NCBI GenBank assembly: GCA_965230425.1
Contig: CBDDKW010000020.1
Coordinates: 152,893 to 216,892, forward strand
Direction: 5' to 3'
From: CBDDKW01 sp965230425
GTDB lineage: Bacteria; Pseudomonadota; Gammaproteobacteria; UBA1113
Length of the DNA stretch: 64,000 nt
Shown here: in pieces, positions 28,601 through 36,982 of the stretch
Position numbering within the stretch: position 1 is the stretch's first letter
How the letters are laid out: each line of letters opens with the position of its first letter
Notes under the pieces: generated by a model
Told to the model about the DNA's origin: nothing
The model's input: the letters and a program-made list of their open reading frames with translations, nothing else
Database searches by the model: none
Position numbers and translations under genes: made by a program

Positions 28601-28794
28601 ATCGTTCGATGATAGGTGCTGTGGTGGGCAGTCAGCCCTTTGGGGGCCAGGGCTTATCTGGTACCGGCCCGAAAGCGGGTGGACCACAATATCTTTATCG
28701 ATTATGTACCGAACAAGCGATTTCTATTGACACCACAGCCTCTGGTGGCAATGCCTCGCTGATGTCTTTGCAGCAAGGGTTGGATGTTAGCTAA
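25624..28794 (+). CDS. putA: Bifunctional proline dehydrogenase / L-glutamate gamma-semialdehyde dehydrogenase
   Basis: It oxidises proline to glutamate in two steps. The ATG at 25624 gives 1056 residues. It begins directly with the dimerisation region and has no N-terminal ribbon-helix-helix, so it is not an autorepressor. The FAD-dependent barrel contains YSYDMLGEAARTEQDA, FIHGPGISVKLSALHPRYE and RLIKGAYWDTEIK. The aldehyde dehydrogenase half has the catalytic Cys840 in GSAGQRCSALR and the glutamate in VAETGG. It starts 12 bases after the STAS gene. Confidence 0.96.
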   Translation: MNDKLLAGFDIPTSPLRTAITDAYHADETTCVEHLLHEATLSPAQKKQIQATATKLVEIVRQKRVGQSGLDAFLLQYDLSSEEGIALMCMAEALLRIPDAGTADQLIKDKITSANWQDHVGSSESMFVNAATWGLMLTGKVYDWHDVQAKTLTNNIKRLASRSGEPVIRKAVTYAMKVLGQQFVMGRTIKEALKRAKVLEAQGYRYSYDMLGEAARTEQDALLYFQAYREAIEAIGRGSKKTDFIHGPGISVKLSALHPRYEFSKQQSVIKDISDRLLELAVLAKQWNLSLTVDAEEADRLDLSLDIIEKVFSDSALSGWEGFGLAVQSYQKRAWAVLDWLEDLSLRHKRRIMVRLIKGAYWDTEIKHAQSLGLQGYPVFTRKNSTDVSFIACAKKIISAEKAFYPMFATHNANTVATILTLMGKRKDYEFQCLHGMGQTLYDEIVGEDNYDVPCRIYAPVGSHEDLLAYLVRRLLENGANTSFVNRIVDEELPIKEIIRDPMEKIRKYQHKPHPLIPLPSALYGEVRQNSRGCDLSHWHELQALEKGIAQAQTQPWQASALIEGQANADGITQPVFSPANHSQQIGSITESTQADIETALTTAENNFPQWNYLGAEKRAVCLEATAKLLEQHRDQLIAMAIHEAGKTVQDAVAEVREAVDFCYYYAAQARQHLAEPELLPGPTGEYNALSYQGRGTILCISPWNFPLAIFTGQIAAALVTGNCVIAKPAEQTPLIAYFAVELFHTAGVPKSVLQLLPGSGEVVGAQLVQDQRIHGVMFTGSTQTAQQIQRSLSERGGAIAPLVAETGGLNAMIVDSSALPEQVVVDVCDSAFGSAGQRCSALRVLFVQEDIASGLLAMLKGAMAELYVGHPGQLSTDIGPVIDADALAMLQDHYQRMTEEAELIHQVALPAECTAGNYFAPCAFKLSSLDQLTHEIFGPILHVITYAADELDAVIDSINATGYGLTFGIHSRIDVNIEYISQRVRAGNIYVNRSMIGAVVGSQPFGGQGLSGTGPKAGGPQYLYRLCTEQAISIDTTASGGNASLMSLQQGLDVS

Positions 28795-28828
28795 ATCATC
28801 GGGAGATCCCTCGAGCATAGCTCTCCGG

Positions 28829-28868
28829 ATGAATATAGTACCTTACTAGCGTAAGGTACTATATTCAT
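28829..28868. terminator. Bidirectional hairpin between putA and the convergent small genes
   Basis: Perfect 18-bp arms (ATGAATATAGTACCTTAC and its complement) with a TAGC loop. It overlaps the stop of the minus-strand gene at 28865 and follows putA by about 35 bp, so it can serve both directions. Confidence 0.7.
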
Positions 28869-29059
28869 TTCGGGAACAAGTGATGGACATTCGATGGGCC
28901 CATGGAGTTCTCGACGCCAGGTTCAGCGATGTTTCTTAATAGCACCGGCTCATCTAATTGTGCGTAAGTAAAGTCGCCGCCTTTGCCAGCTAGAGTGCGA
29001 GTGTTCAGTGGTCTACCACTAAAGACACTATTGATTAATGGGTTTGTTGTTCTAGTCAT
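28865..29059 (-). CDS. Small protein of unknown function (64 aa)
   Basis: The ATG at 29059 is preferred because GAGGGG lies seven bases upstream. The product begins MTRTTNPLINSVFSGRPLN and has no membrane segment or recognised motif. It is 11 bp downstream of the 119-residue gene on the same strand, so the two are likely cotranscribed. I do not recognise the family. Confidence 0.55.
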   Translation of the reverse strand: MTRTTNPLINSVFSGRPLNTRTLAGKGGDFTYAQLDEPVLLRNIAEPGVENSMGPSNVHHLFPK

Positions 29060-29070
29060 TATTTTTCCCC

Positions 29071-29430
29071 TCATTCATTGGGCACGATCATGCCAGTAAT
29101 TTTGGTTGTTTCATTAAATAATTCATTATCGTAGTGGGTGATCACACGATTTTGGCCGTGTTGCGCTGCCTTGGGATCAATTTCAAGTACAACGACAAAA
29201 TGTTCACAGCCTTCAGTAATATTTGCGGTGTTAATTCGCCGTGGCACGTCTTTAGCATCGTGGAAAAAAACTTTTGTTTTTGCCTGTGGATTATCCATTT
29301 CTGCGCTATTTGTTGTACGGATCTGCTGGGCTAGGGATTCTAAACTGAGTTCACCATCGCCTTCTGTAGGCTTTTTCACCAGCATGTACACCGTATTAGG
29401 GTGGTTTTGATGAAATATTTTAGTTGTCAT
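29071..29430 (-). CDS. Hypothetical protein (119 aa)
   Basis: A soluble protein beginning MTTKIFHQNHPNTVYMLVKK, with a purine-rich GAGAGAAGA stretch just upstream of its ATG. No signal peptide, membrane helix or catalytic motif is recognisable. It shares an operon with the 64-residue gene. The pair flank an ankyrin-like gene and could be small host-interaction factors, but that is only a contextual guess. Confidence 0.6.
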   Translation of the reverse strand: MTTKIFHQNHPNTVYMLVKKPTEGDGELSLESLAQQIRTTNSAEMDNPQAKTKVFFHDAKDVPRRINTANITEGCEHFVVVLEIDPKAAQHGQNRVITHYDNELFNETTKITGMIVPNE

Positions 29431-29971
29431 AAGTCTTCTCTCTGCTGTGTATTAAAAATGAACAAATCCTTTTTAGTTACTGCTAAGTGTAGTTGCTGGA
29501 TCTTAAGGTAAAATTAACGCAAAGAAATAATTATGGAGCATGACAGAGCAAGCGTGCTTAAACGTTAATATGCTATAAAAATCAAAAGATCACAGGGTCC
29601 TGCAATCAAGCCGCAGGATGACAACTAAGAATATGTTGTCATATCCAGTGTAGCGAGATATCCCCTCACGGTTTAGTTAATATGACAATATTATTTTAAG
29701 TAATATAGCCTATTTGATGAAAAAATTATATATTATTCAATGAGTTAGTTTATGAAACGCAATAACCGTGCAGAGCGTAATATTTTGTTACAAAAACAAA
29801 CAGTATGTTACAAGTGCTCGTAATAGCTATAATTTGTTATTTTTCAATAAGTTATATCGGAATACCTAACGTTCATCTATTTTTACGGTTAATTTTGCCG
29901 TAGTAAATGGCGGGATAATTAGGTACCTTAGCGGCAGATAAGAGATTATAACAAAATCGGAGAGCCAAATT
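29431..29971. other. AT-rich intergenic region with one hairpin-type repeat
   Basis: This 540-bp region separates two divergent transcription units. Around 29,590-29,630 lies GGTCCTGCAATCAAGCCGCAGGATGACAA, reminiscent of the CCGTCATCCCGC repeat at 21,433. ACGGTTAATTTTGCCGT near 29,885 forms a small stem. Nothing else is recognisable; promoters for both neighbours must be here. Confidence 0.45.
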
Positions 29972-32470
29972 ATGTCTGATGATCATAATCATGATCGCGT
30001 ACCTGTTACAGCACCTAAACCCAGATTGCAGTTAGATAATCTTAGTTCAGCTGAATTTATGAGCATATTTCTGCAGACCTCCCATGAAAAGCAGATGGGT
30101 TTGATTAAAACAGTTTATCAAGCAGACCGACAAGCTGTATTACGGCTCATTGGAAATGCAACAAATCTTGGCCGAGTGCTATTACAACTACCTGATGACG
30201 ATTGGCCGGTATTTTTTTCGCTCGTTGAGGAGTTGCAGTGGCGTCGCCATTTGGTGAGCAATGGTAATGCAATCGCACAAGTGCTAACGAAATTAGGAAA
30301 TGATAGCCAGCGTTTGCTTTTCTTAAAAACGCTAGGCTCGCTTACTTGTAGCATTAAGATTGATGATGCTTCGATATTTATGAAAGTATTTATTTCCTTT
30401 GATAAGCTAGAGTCTGCGGGAAAGTGTGTCAAATTTTTAGGTGTTATGAGGGTGAGGGGGTTGTATCATATGCCTGGAATGCTGGATAGCGCATGGTCAT
30501 CAGTATCTGAGGCTGGAAAAAGTGAACAGTGGTTTTATTATTTAGTGCGCCATGTGTTGAATGGTCAACTTTACTCTCACTGTTTGGCCATGGATGAACA
30601 GTGCGATGCCATATCTCGATTATCTCCAGAGAATAGCTATATATTCTGTGTTAAAGAGCTTGGTATAGCAATTTTTATCGATAAAATTCGTTCTAATGAA
30701 CTAACTCTTGATAATTTTATAAAAATTTTAGCAAACTTCTCCGAAGATAAACGTACACCATTCTGCCTCGCCATCGGCTGGGAATGTTTGTCAATACTCA
30801 TGAAAGATGCAGCAAGTATAGCAAAAGTATTAAAGACACTATCCGCAGCCGGATGTGAGTATTTGTCTAAGCTGCATGATTTTCGTGTACTCACTTATAA
30901 GCGTACTCAATATGATGGCAAGCTGTATGTGGTCGTTGAGGCATTACCAGCGCCTCAGCGATTGAGTTTTTGTCGAGCGTTTAATGACACCCGGCAAGGT
31001 TTTTTCGAGAGCCGAAAATTGTTGGAAACTGCAATAAATAATTCAGTTAAAATCTACGATGTTGTGCGCACTTTACCCAGTGAGCAGCGTTTACAGTTTT
31101 ATACGCAAATCTTAGATCGAGAGTTTTTAAGTGAAGTAACTAATTCACATGAGGATGTAGGAAATTTCTTAGCATCATTAGACTATGCTGATCGCCTAGG
31201 TGCCTTTCTTTTATTTTTATGTTATCCAAATATGCAAGTTAAAGTTAACTTACAAGATGAAGAAGGACAGTCTCATGGCTGGCAAATGATTTACTTACTG
31301 GATACGCAAGAGAAACTAGACTATTTTACGGAGAAATTTTCAGTGGCCGATAGGCCCTATTTTATTGCAGTGGTAGAGTTATTCATTGACCAAGCACGTT
31401 CACCTGAGCAAAAAGTAGCAGCATTAAGGGTATTGATGCAGCGCCCGCAGCTCTTTATACAGTTAATCAGTTGGTTTAGTGATGCGGAACTTAGCCAACC
31501 AGATGCACGTGAAAATTCACTGTTGTCTTATGCAATTTCGGCAAGAAACCCCATTGCTATCCTAGCCTTATTACTTAAGCACGTTGCAGGAAACTATTGT
31601 GAATGTGTCGGGGTGATGAATGGTATCAGGATGAAGTCGCGAGACTTATATTTAGTTACAACAGCCTATAGCCAAGAAAATTTTAATCATGTTGATAGCC
31701 TGGGTCATACTTTAGTCTCCATGGCATACAAAAGTAAGATTTATATCTTGGCATTCTTTTTATTGCGTGGTGGCGCCAAATTATCGCATGACGAGGCGGT
31801 CAATGTTGTAAAAGCAGTTATGAGCCAACCTTCGCAAATAAGGCGCATACTCGATATCTATAGTAACGATGAATTAAATCAATTAGATAACTGGGGTACG
31901 TTATTGCATTATGCAGTAGAAATACAAAGCCGTGATTTAGTCTGGGCGTTATTACGTAGAGATGTAGATACTCGAATAAAAACTACAGATTTTTTCGGCA
32001 AAACAGCCTATGTGTTGGCACAAAGTTCTGATCTACTAAAACCGTTACTTGCCCTATTATCACCAGAGCTGCATGAACATAAGCTAGTTGAGGCAGGTAG
32101 GACACTGTTAAATCAGCAATATACTCCAGAACAAGCTCAAGCAGCGTATTATGATGCTTATAAGTTGCCTGGGCAGGTAAATACAAAAATGCCGGAGTCA
32201 GATCCAGAGCAGCGCGAAGCAGTGAAGCTAAAACTTTACTTACTATTACATGCCTTCTGTACACAACAGTTACGACAAAATAACCCGGAGAGAAAGTGGT
32301 TAGAGCGAGCAACAAATATAGAGAACAATTTATTGAAAAAGTTAGGCTGGTTTAAAGATCCAAGCACTGGCACAATTTGTGAGTTTACAGAGCAAAATGC
32401 TGCCGCAGCGACTGAAGCTGATGTTTTGTCCATACCACAACAGTCAGAAAGGGCTACAGCACTTATCTAG
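29972..32470 (+). CDS. Large helical-repeat protein with C-terminal ankyrin-like repeats (effector candidate)
   Basis: An 832-residue protein with a GGAGAG site before its ATG. The first ~480 residues repeat a loose pattern of about 40 residues, each ending in ...VLxxLPxxxRLxF. Residues ~510-690 hold degenerate ankyrin-like repeats (ENSLLSYAISARNPIAILALLL, DSLGHTLVSMAYKSKIYILAFFLLRGGA, NWGTLLHYAVEIQSRDLVWALL). The tail is Ala/Glu-rich. No signal peptide or membrane helix is seen. Proteins of this build in Legionella- and Coxiella-like bacteria are often type IV secretion effectors. That is inference from architecture. Confidence 0.75.
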   Translation: MSDDHNHDRVPVTAPKPRLQLDNLSSAEFMSIFLQTSHEKQMGLIKTVYQADRQAVLRLIGNATNLGRVLLQLPDDDWPVFFSLVEELQWRRHLVSNGNAIAQVLTKLGNDSQRLLFLKTLGSLTCSIKIDDASIFMKVFISFDKLESAGKCVKFLGVMRVRGLYHMPGMLDSAWSSVSEAGKSEQWFYYLVRHVLNGQLYSHCLAMDEQCDAISRLSPENSYIFCVKELGIAIFIDKIRSNELTLDNFIKILANFSEDKRTPFCLAIGWECLSILMKDAASIAKVLKTLSAAGCEYLSKLHDFRVLTYKRTQYDGKLYVVVEALPAPQRLSFCRAFNDTRQGFFESRKLLETAINNSVKIYDVVRTLPSEQRLQFYTQILDREFLSEVTNSHEDVGNFLASLDYADRLGAFLLFLCYPNMQVKVNLQDEEGQSHGWQMIYLLDTQEKLDYFTEKFSVADRPYFIAVVELFIDQARSPEQKVAALRVLMQRPQLFIQLISWFSDAELSQPDARENSLLSYAISARNPIAILALLLKHVAGNYCECVGVMNGIRMKSRDLYLVTTAYSQENFNHVDSLGHTLVSMAYKSKIYILAFFLLRGGAKLSHDEAVNVVKAVMSQPSQIRRILDIYSNDELNQLDNWGTLLHYAVEIQSRDLVWALLRRDVDTRIKTTDFFGKTAYVLAQSSDLLKPLLALLSPELHEHKLVEAGRTLLNQQYTPEQAQAAYYDAYKLPGQVNTKMPESDPEQREAVKLKLYLLLHAFCTQQLRQNNPERKWLERATNIENNLLKKLGWFKDPSTGTICEFTEQNAAAATEADVLSIPQQSERATALI

Positions 32471-32487
32471 GCTAACAAGAGCTGTAG

Positions 32488-33507
32488 TTACTCTTGCTGC
32501 GGTACTTTCCAGTGCCTTGCATAGCCCTGAGAATCCTCAGTAATGATTTTATTACCAGAGGGGCTAAAACGCACTGCATGAATATCAATACTGGTGGGCA
32601 ACAAAAAAGACTGTTTGGGGATGATCCAGTCTTTTACATGCTTACCATTATGGGTTGACCACAAGCTGAGTATTTGCGGGCTACAACCAGCGGCAATATA
32701 GTCACCTGCAGGTGAAAAGCTGGCGCTGGTGACATGCATGGGGGGGGCTGCTAACGTCGTGATTTGGCTACCGTCTTCTGTATGCCATAATTTGATTTTC
32801 TCTCGTTGACCACTGCTCATAGCAAAACGACCATCATGAGAGAAAATAACGTAATTGACGGGTGCTTCATGACCCCAATCATGTAACAATTTACCGCTAT
32901 TCAGGTCCCATAATTTTGCTGTTTTATCATGCGAGCCAGTGAGGGCATAGCGTTGGTCATTACTGAGTGCAACACTGTTGACTTGATTAGCGTGTTTGAA
33001 TTGCTGTAGCGTTTTACCTGAACCAAGTTCAACGTAATAAGCACTACCATTATTACTGGCAATTAAAGCATGTCGCCCATCTTTTGAGACTGCAATATCT
33101 AAAATTTTACCGTGTTCAAAGGGCCAACTTGCATGAATACTGCCACTGTTTAAGCCCCATAAATGAATATTCTGCTTATCAGAAGTCAGTGCAAAACGGC
33201 CATCATTACTTAATGAAGTGTCAGCAATAACCGGTGATTGTCCTGGTGGAGTGAGTGTATGGACAAGGTTTTGTTTGTTTAAATCCCAGAATTGGGCAAT
33301 TTTCCCATCTTTAATAATGAGAGCATAGTGGCCGTCTTCAGACAGTGCAGCATTGCTGATTGTGGGGTTGCTTAAACGTATGGAATCAGAGGGTTGGCCA
33401 TCTGTGCAGGCAGTAGCCATCAGTGCTAGAAGAATTATTGCTCCTAAGGCTAAACTAAAAGGCCAGATGGTGCTACACTTATGCATAAAAAGTTTAGGTA
33501 ATAACAT
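32488..33507 (-). CDS. WD40-repeat lipoprotein
   Basis: The protein has 339 residues. A hydrophobic N-terminus ends in a lipobox, LMATAC, so it is probably lipid-anchored and periplasmic. About seven WD40-type blades follow, with the repeated ALSxDGRxAL...LWDLNSG pattern. The start could be at 33507 or at the internal MHKCST. It is convergent with the ankyrin-like gene 17 bp away. A scaffold role is typical for such propellers; the partner is unknown. Confidence 0.82.
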   Translation of the reverse strand: MLLPKLFMHKCSTIWPFSLALGAIILLALMATACTDGQPSDSIRLSNPTISNAALSEDGHYALIIKDGKIAQFWDLNKQNLVHTLTPPGQSPVIADTSLSNDGRFALTSDKQNIHLWGLNSGSIHASWPFEHGKILDIAVSKDGRHALIASNNGSAYYVELGSGKTLQQFKHANQVNSVALSNDQRYALTGSHDKTAKLWDLNSGKLLHDWGHEAPVNYVIFSHDGRFAMSSGQREKIKLWHTEDGSQITTLAAPPMHVTSASFSPAGDYIAAGCSPQILSLWSTHNGKHVKDWIIPKQSFLLPTSIDIHAVRFSPSGNKIITEDSQGYARHWKVPQQE

Positions 33508-33727
33508 AGCCTGCCGACATATTTATCTGCTCATTTACAGTATAGTTGGTATTTGGTTATTTTGTGAACAAACTGTGTGTGATTGAAGAAAAGTTTATTT
33601 AAGTGCAGTTTCTTGGTATGTTGAGCAACTCAAGAGTTACGTAAGCTTTGTATATCCTATATAGAATGAGGCCATTGTCTGGTGTTAATGGCTATTGTTA
33701 AAATAGAAAATTAGTCAAGGAATGTCT

Positions 33728-34897
33728 ATGTACGCCGATTCAATCGTCTTTTCAATTTTTCTTATTTTTATGGGCGCTGCCGTACTCTCCACCGTGGCCT
33801 TGTATACACGTCAGTCTTTGTTGGTGGGGTATATTTTATTAGGTGTTATTTTGGGTCCATGGGGTATGGCTTGGGTCTCTGATGCTGAAGTGATTAGGCA
33901 GACGGGTGATTTTGGTATTATCTTTTTGTTATTTTTATTGGGCTTAAGCTTACATCCTCAAAACTTATTTCATATGTTTCGTAAAGTGACTATGGTTGCC
34001 TTTTTAAGTTCGGTGTTATTCGCAGCTATTGGTTATGGAATTGCTTTATTATTTGGCTATGACCAAATGGAATCCCTGATTGTTGGTGGTGCTATGATGT
34101 TTTCTAGTACCATTATTGGTTTGAAGTTACTACCTACCACTATTTTGCATCACCAACATACAGGTGAGTTAATGATCAGTGTCTTGTTAATGCAAGACGT
34201 TATCGCTATCGTGGTGTTGTTATTATTACATGGTGCGAGTCAGGGTGGCTTCCATTGGCATGATTTGTTGGTGATTGTGATTTCATTCCCAGGTTTAGCG
34301 ATCTTCGCCTTATTAGTTGAGCGTTTGATTTTAGTGAAATTATTAGCACGTTTTGACCAGGTAAAAGAATATATTTTTCTGATTTCTATAGCTTGGTGCC
34401 TTGGTATTGCTGAGTTAGCAAAGATCATTGGTTTATCCGATGAAATAGGAGCCTTTGTCGGTGGTGTTGCTTTAGCGGCCAGTCCTATTGCCTTATATAT
34501 TTCTGAAAGCTTAAAACCATTACGTGACTTTTTCTTAGTGATGTTTTTCTTCTCAATTGGTGCGAGTTTTAATTTGCAATATATCCATGTGGTTTTGTGG
34601 CCGGCGATTATCCTTGCGGTATTAATTTTAGTTATAAAACCGGTAGTGTTTCGCTTGTTGTTGCATAAAGTCAGTGAAACTCGACGTGTAGCTTGGGAAG
34701 TGGGGTTACGTTTAGGTCAAGCTAGTGAATTTTCTTTATTAGTGGCCTATTTAGCAGTGAGTACCAAAATGATCAGTGAGTCGGCTTCTTATTTTATTCA
34801 AGCCACGACAATCCTAACTTTTATTGCATCTTCCTATATTGTTGTATTAAAGTACCCAACGCCGTTAGCCTTTACTGATAAAATGCGACGCGATTAA
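33728..34897 (+). CDS. CPA2-type cation:proton antiporter (KefB-like membrane domain)
   Basis: The ATG at 33728 is spaced correctly from AAGGA; the ATG at 33722 is too close. About 389 residues with 11-13 membrane helices, including LGVILGPWG and DEIGAFVGGVALAASP, typical of monovalent cation:proton antiporters. The C-terminal RCK/TrkA-N nucleotide-binding domain of KefB/KefC is absent. It is followed 28 bp later by ampD. Confidence 0.87.
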   Translation: MYADSIVFSIFLIFMGAAVLSTVALYTRQSLLVGYILLGVILGPWGMAWVSDAEVIRQTGDFGIIFLLFLLGLSLHPQNLFHMFRKVTMVAFLSSVLFAAIGYGIALLFGYDQMESLIVGGAMMFSSTIIGLKLLPTTILHHQHTGELMISVLLMQDVIAIVVLLLLHGASQGGFHWHDLLVIVISFPGLAIFALLVERLILVKLLARFDQVKEYIFLISIAWCLGIAELAKIIGLSDEIGAFVGGVALAASPIALYISESLKPLRDFFLVMFFFSIGASFNLQYIHVVLWPAIILAVLILVIKPVVFRLLLHKVSETRRVAWEVGLRLGQASEFSLLVAYLAVSTKMISESASYFIQATTILTFIASSYIVVLKYPTPLAFTDKMRRD

Positions 34898-34925
34898 ATG
34901 ATAACTATAATTTTAGGGAGAACAA

Positions 34926-35501
34926 ATGCAGCTAGCTAGCGCATTGTCAATTGATGGCCATTCAGGCTTATTACATGATGTGACTTATTATCCTTCACCT
35001 AATTGTGATGAGCGCCCACAGCAAGAAGATATTTCCCTTGTTGTCGTTCACAATATTAGTTTACCGCCGAGACAATTTGCTGGTGATGATGTCATTAAGT
35101 TCTTTTGTAATGAACTAGATTTAACCTCACATCCCTATTATGCAGCCTTAACAGACCAGGCGGTATCTGCGCATATTTTCATTCGTCGTGATGGTGAAAT
35201 GATTCAATTTGTGCCATTCCACAAGCGAGCTTGGCATGCTGGCCAATCTGAATATGAGGGCCGTGAACGGGTGAATGATTATTCCATTGGTATTGAGCTA
35301 GAGGGTGCTGATCAGATCCCTTATGAAGCTATACAATATGAAAATTTAGCTTTATTAATTAAGCAGTTAGGCGCACAATACCCTAAAATCTCTACTGCTA
35401 GAGTGGTGGGCCACTGTGATATAGCTCCAGGACGAAAAACGGACCCTGGACCGGCATTTGATTGGCCCTTATTGCGGACTTTGCTGAATAGTCAAGGATG
35501 A
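34926..35501 (+). CDS. ampD: 1,6-anhydro-N-acetylmuramyl-L-alanine amidase
   Basis: A cytosolic zinc amidase that recycles muropeptides and, in many gammaproteobacteria, keeps AmpC beta-lactamase repressed. The 191 residues are normal. Zinc ligands are visible in VVVHNIS and in GHCDIAPGRKTDPG, and the catalytic glutamate in SIGIELEGAD. ampE follows, as in enterobacteria. Confidence 0.95.
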   Translation: MQLASALSIDGHSGLLHDVTYYPSPNCDERPQQEDISLVVVHNISLPPRQFAGDDVIKFFCNELDLTSHPYYAALTDQAVSAHIFIRRDGEMIQFVPFHKRAWHAGQSEYEGRERVNDYSIGIELEGADQIPYEAIQYENLALLIKQLGAQYPKISTARVVGHCDIAPGRKTDPGPAFDWPLLRTLLNSQG

Positions 35502-35553
35502 ACTATAGTTAAGCAGGGCTTCATATATTTGATAGATTTTAGGTAGGTTAACT

Positions 35554-36597
35554 ATGTCCATTATAAGCATTTTAATTTGTTTAGGCTTAGATCGTTATGT
35601 AGCGATCTTGGGTAAGCTGCGCTGTTATCAGTGGTTCACGTGTTACCTACACCTTTTGAAAAAATGGCTAGGTAAGTTACCCGTATGGCGTAATTGGTTA
35701 GGCTTACTTGTCATTTTTGTACCAGTGATTGTCATTGTTAGTTTTATCCAAATTTTATTTAATAATGTTTGGCATGGCATTCTTGGTTTTATATTTAATT
35801 TATTTATTCTTTATTACTGTTTGGACAGTCGCGACCTGGTTAAATTTTTCGCGCCTGCTTTGTTAGAAAAACGTGCAGCGCCTGCAGCCGAGCCCGAGCA
35901 ATCTACTCAAACGGAGGTAGAAGCTGATACAGCCGATGCAGAGCCTGAGCTTATTGTACAATCTGTTGAATCCGTGCCGGTTGAAGAAGTGACAGCCGCG
36001 GCTGTTGCTGCAGCATCTGAACGTGCTGTTACAGAATCCGCGGGTGAAGCCGAAGTTGCTGTTGAAGCAGAGCCAGAACCACAACCAGCACCTGCTGAAG
36101 TAATCATGACGCCTGCTGATGCTCTAGTTGCTGCAAATCGTAATGTCTTCGGTGTGATTTTCTGGTTTTTAATTTTCGGTGCGATGGGAGCATTAATTTA
36201 TCGCTTAGCTATCTTATTAAAAGACATTGCTAGCAGCGGCACCGAAGATGCAGAATTTTTCTTGAAGAAAGATGAATCCGGCCAAGTAGCAAAACGAAAT
36301 ATCTATATTACTGGTTTAGCACAAATTCTTGATTGGGTGCCTGTGCGGATTGTGAGCTTATTCTATTCTCTAATTGGCGATTTTGCTGGCACATTCTCTT
36401 GCTGGTTACGCCACGTGCTTTCATTCACTGCAAGCAGCGCTGACATTCTAACCCGTTGTGGTATGGCAGCTACAGGCTTGAGTGATACTGATGATTCAAC
36501 CGAAGCGGTTGATAAGGTTAACCGACTCAATCTACGTGCCTTAGTGGTTGTCTTAGCACTCGTAGCCATTATGACCATCGTGTCTTGGGTTAATTAA
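35554..36597 (+). CDS. ampE: AmpE-like regulatory membrane protein with acidic insert
   Basis: A 347-residue inner-membrane protein directly after ampD. Membrane helices lie near residues 45-70, 75-95, 195-220 and at the C-terminus. The conserved block NRNVFGVIFWFLIFGAMGALIYRL matches AmpE. Residues ~110-185 are replaced or expanded by a low-complexity Ala/Glu/Val stretch not usual in the family. AmpE is thought to signal with AmpD in beta-lactamase induction. Confidence 0.82.
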   Translation: MSIISILICLGLDRYVAILGKLRCYQWFTCYLHLLKKWLGKLPVWRNWLGLLVIFVPVIVIVSFIQILFNNVWHGILGFIFNLFILYYCLDSRDLVKFFAPALLEKRAAPAAEPEQSTQTEVEADTADAEPELIVQSVESVPVEEVTAAAVAAASERAVTESAGEAEVAVEAEPEPQPAPAEVIMTPADALVAANRNVFGVIFWFLIFGAMGALIYRLAILLKDIASSGTEDAEFFLKKDESGQVAKRNIYITGLAQILDWVPVRIVSLFYSLIGDFAGTFSCWLRHVLSFTASSADILTRCGMAATGLSDTDDSTEAVDKVNRLNLRALVVVLALVAIMTIVSWVN

Positions 36598-36621
36598 TTA
36601 TCTAGCTAGATGGTCAGTGTA

Positions 36622-36852
36622 TCAAATGAAAGCAACCCGTAAGCGCCCGTGACTTTTACGGCGTACGGGTTTCTTTTTTACGACAATATCAATATCACGG
36701 TCAAGCCGTGTGAGAAAAATCATTAAACGTTCGATTGAGAATTCATCTAGCTTGCCTCGGTTGAGTGCAGAAATCTTTGGTTGATCTGTGCCGAGTATTT
36801 CAGCCGCAATAGCTTGTTTTAAGCCACGCTTTTTGATAATACTATTGAAGTA
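36622..36852 (-). pseudogene. Decayed XRE-family antitoxin, N-terminus missing
   Basis: On the minus strand the frame reads IIKKRGLKQAIAAEILGTDQ followed by a PKISALNRGKLDEFS-type recognition helix and a basic tail RRKSHGRLRV. This is the HTH and C-terminal part of a HigA-type antitoxin. About 30 N-terminal residues and any start codon are missing. The frame upstream continues for ~20 unrelated residues to a stop. It lies back to back with the AbiEii gene and ends near the palindrome. Confidence 0.75.
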
Positions 36853-36927
36853 TGCTGGGTGGTCGCAATTTGCAACCAGCTTATATCTTATATGGTTTTA
36901 CTTGGTTTCTTATACGTTGTTTCAAAC

Positions 36928-36981
36928 ATTTTAATAATACGAGTAATTGACATATTTGTCAATTACTCGTATTATTAAAAT
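36928..36981. repeat. Perfect 25-bp inverted repeat before the AbiEii start
   Basis: The arms 36928-36952 and 36957-36981 are exact complements with a TATT spacer. The right arm ends one base before the ATG at 36983. Placement matches the palindrome at ATPase B, so it is probably an operator or an mRNA hairpin that controls the toxin. It could also be a recombination end. Confidence 0.85.
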
Positions 36982-36982
36982 C

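Noticed and set aside
35863..36107. Cys-rich and Ser/Thr-rich open frames opposite ampE
   Set aside because: They are reverse-strand shadows of the low-complexity Ala/Glu insert and have no start signals.
36947..36982. Upstream TTG start for the AbiEii gene
   Set aside because: It lies within the perfect palindrome and adds 12 residues without family similarity; the ATG at 36983 is the better start.
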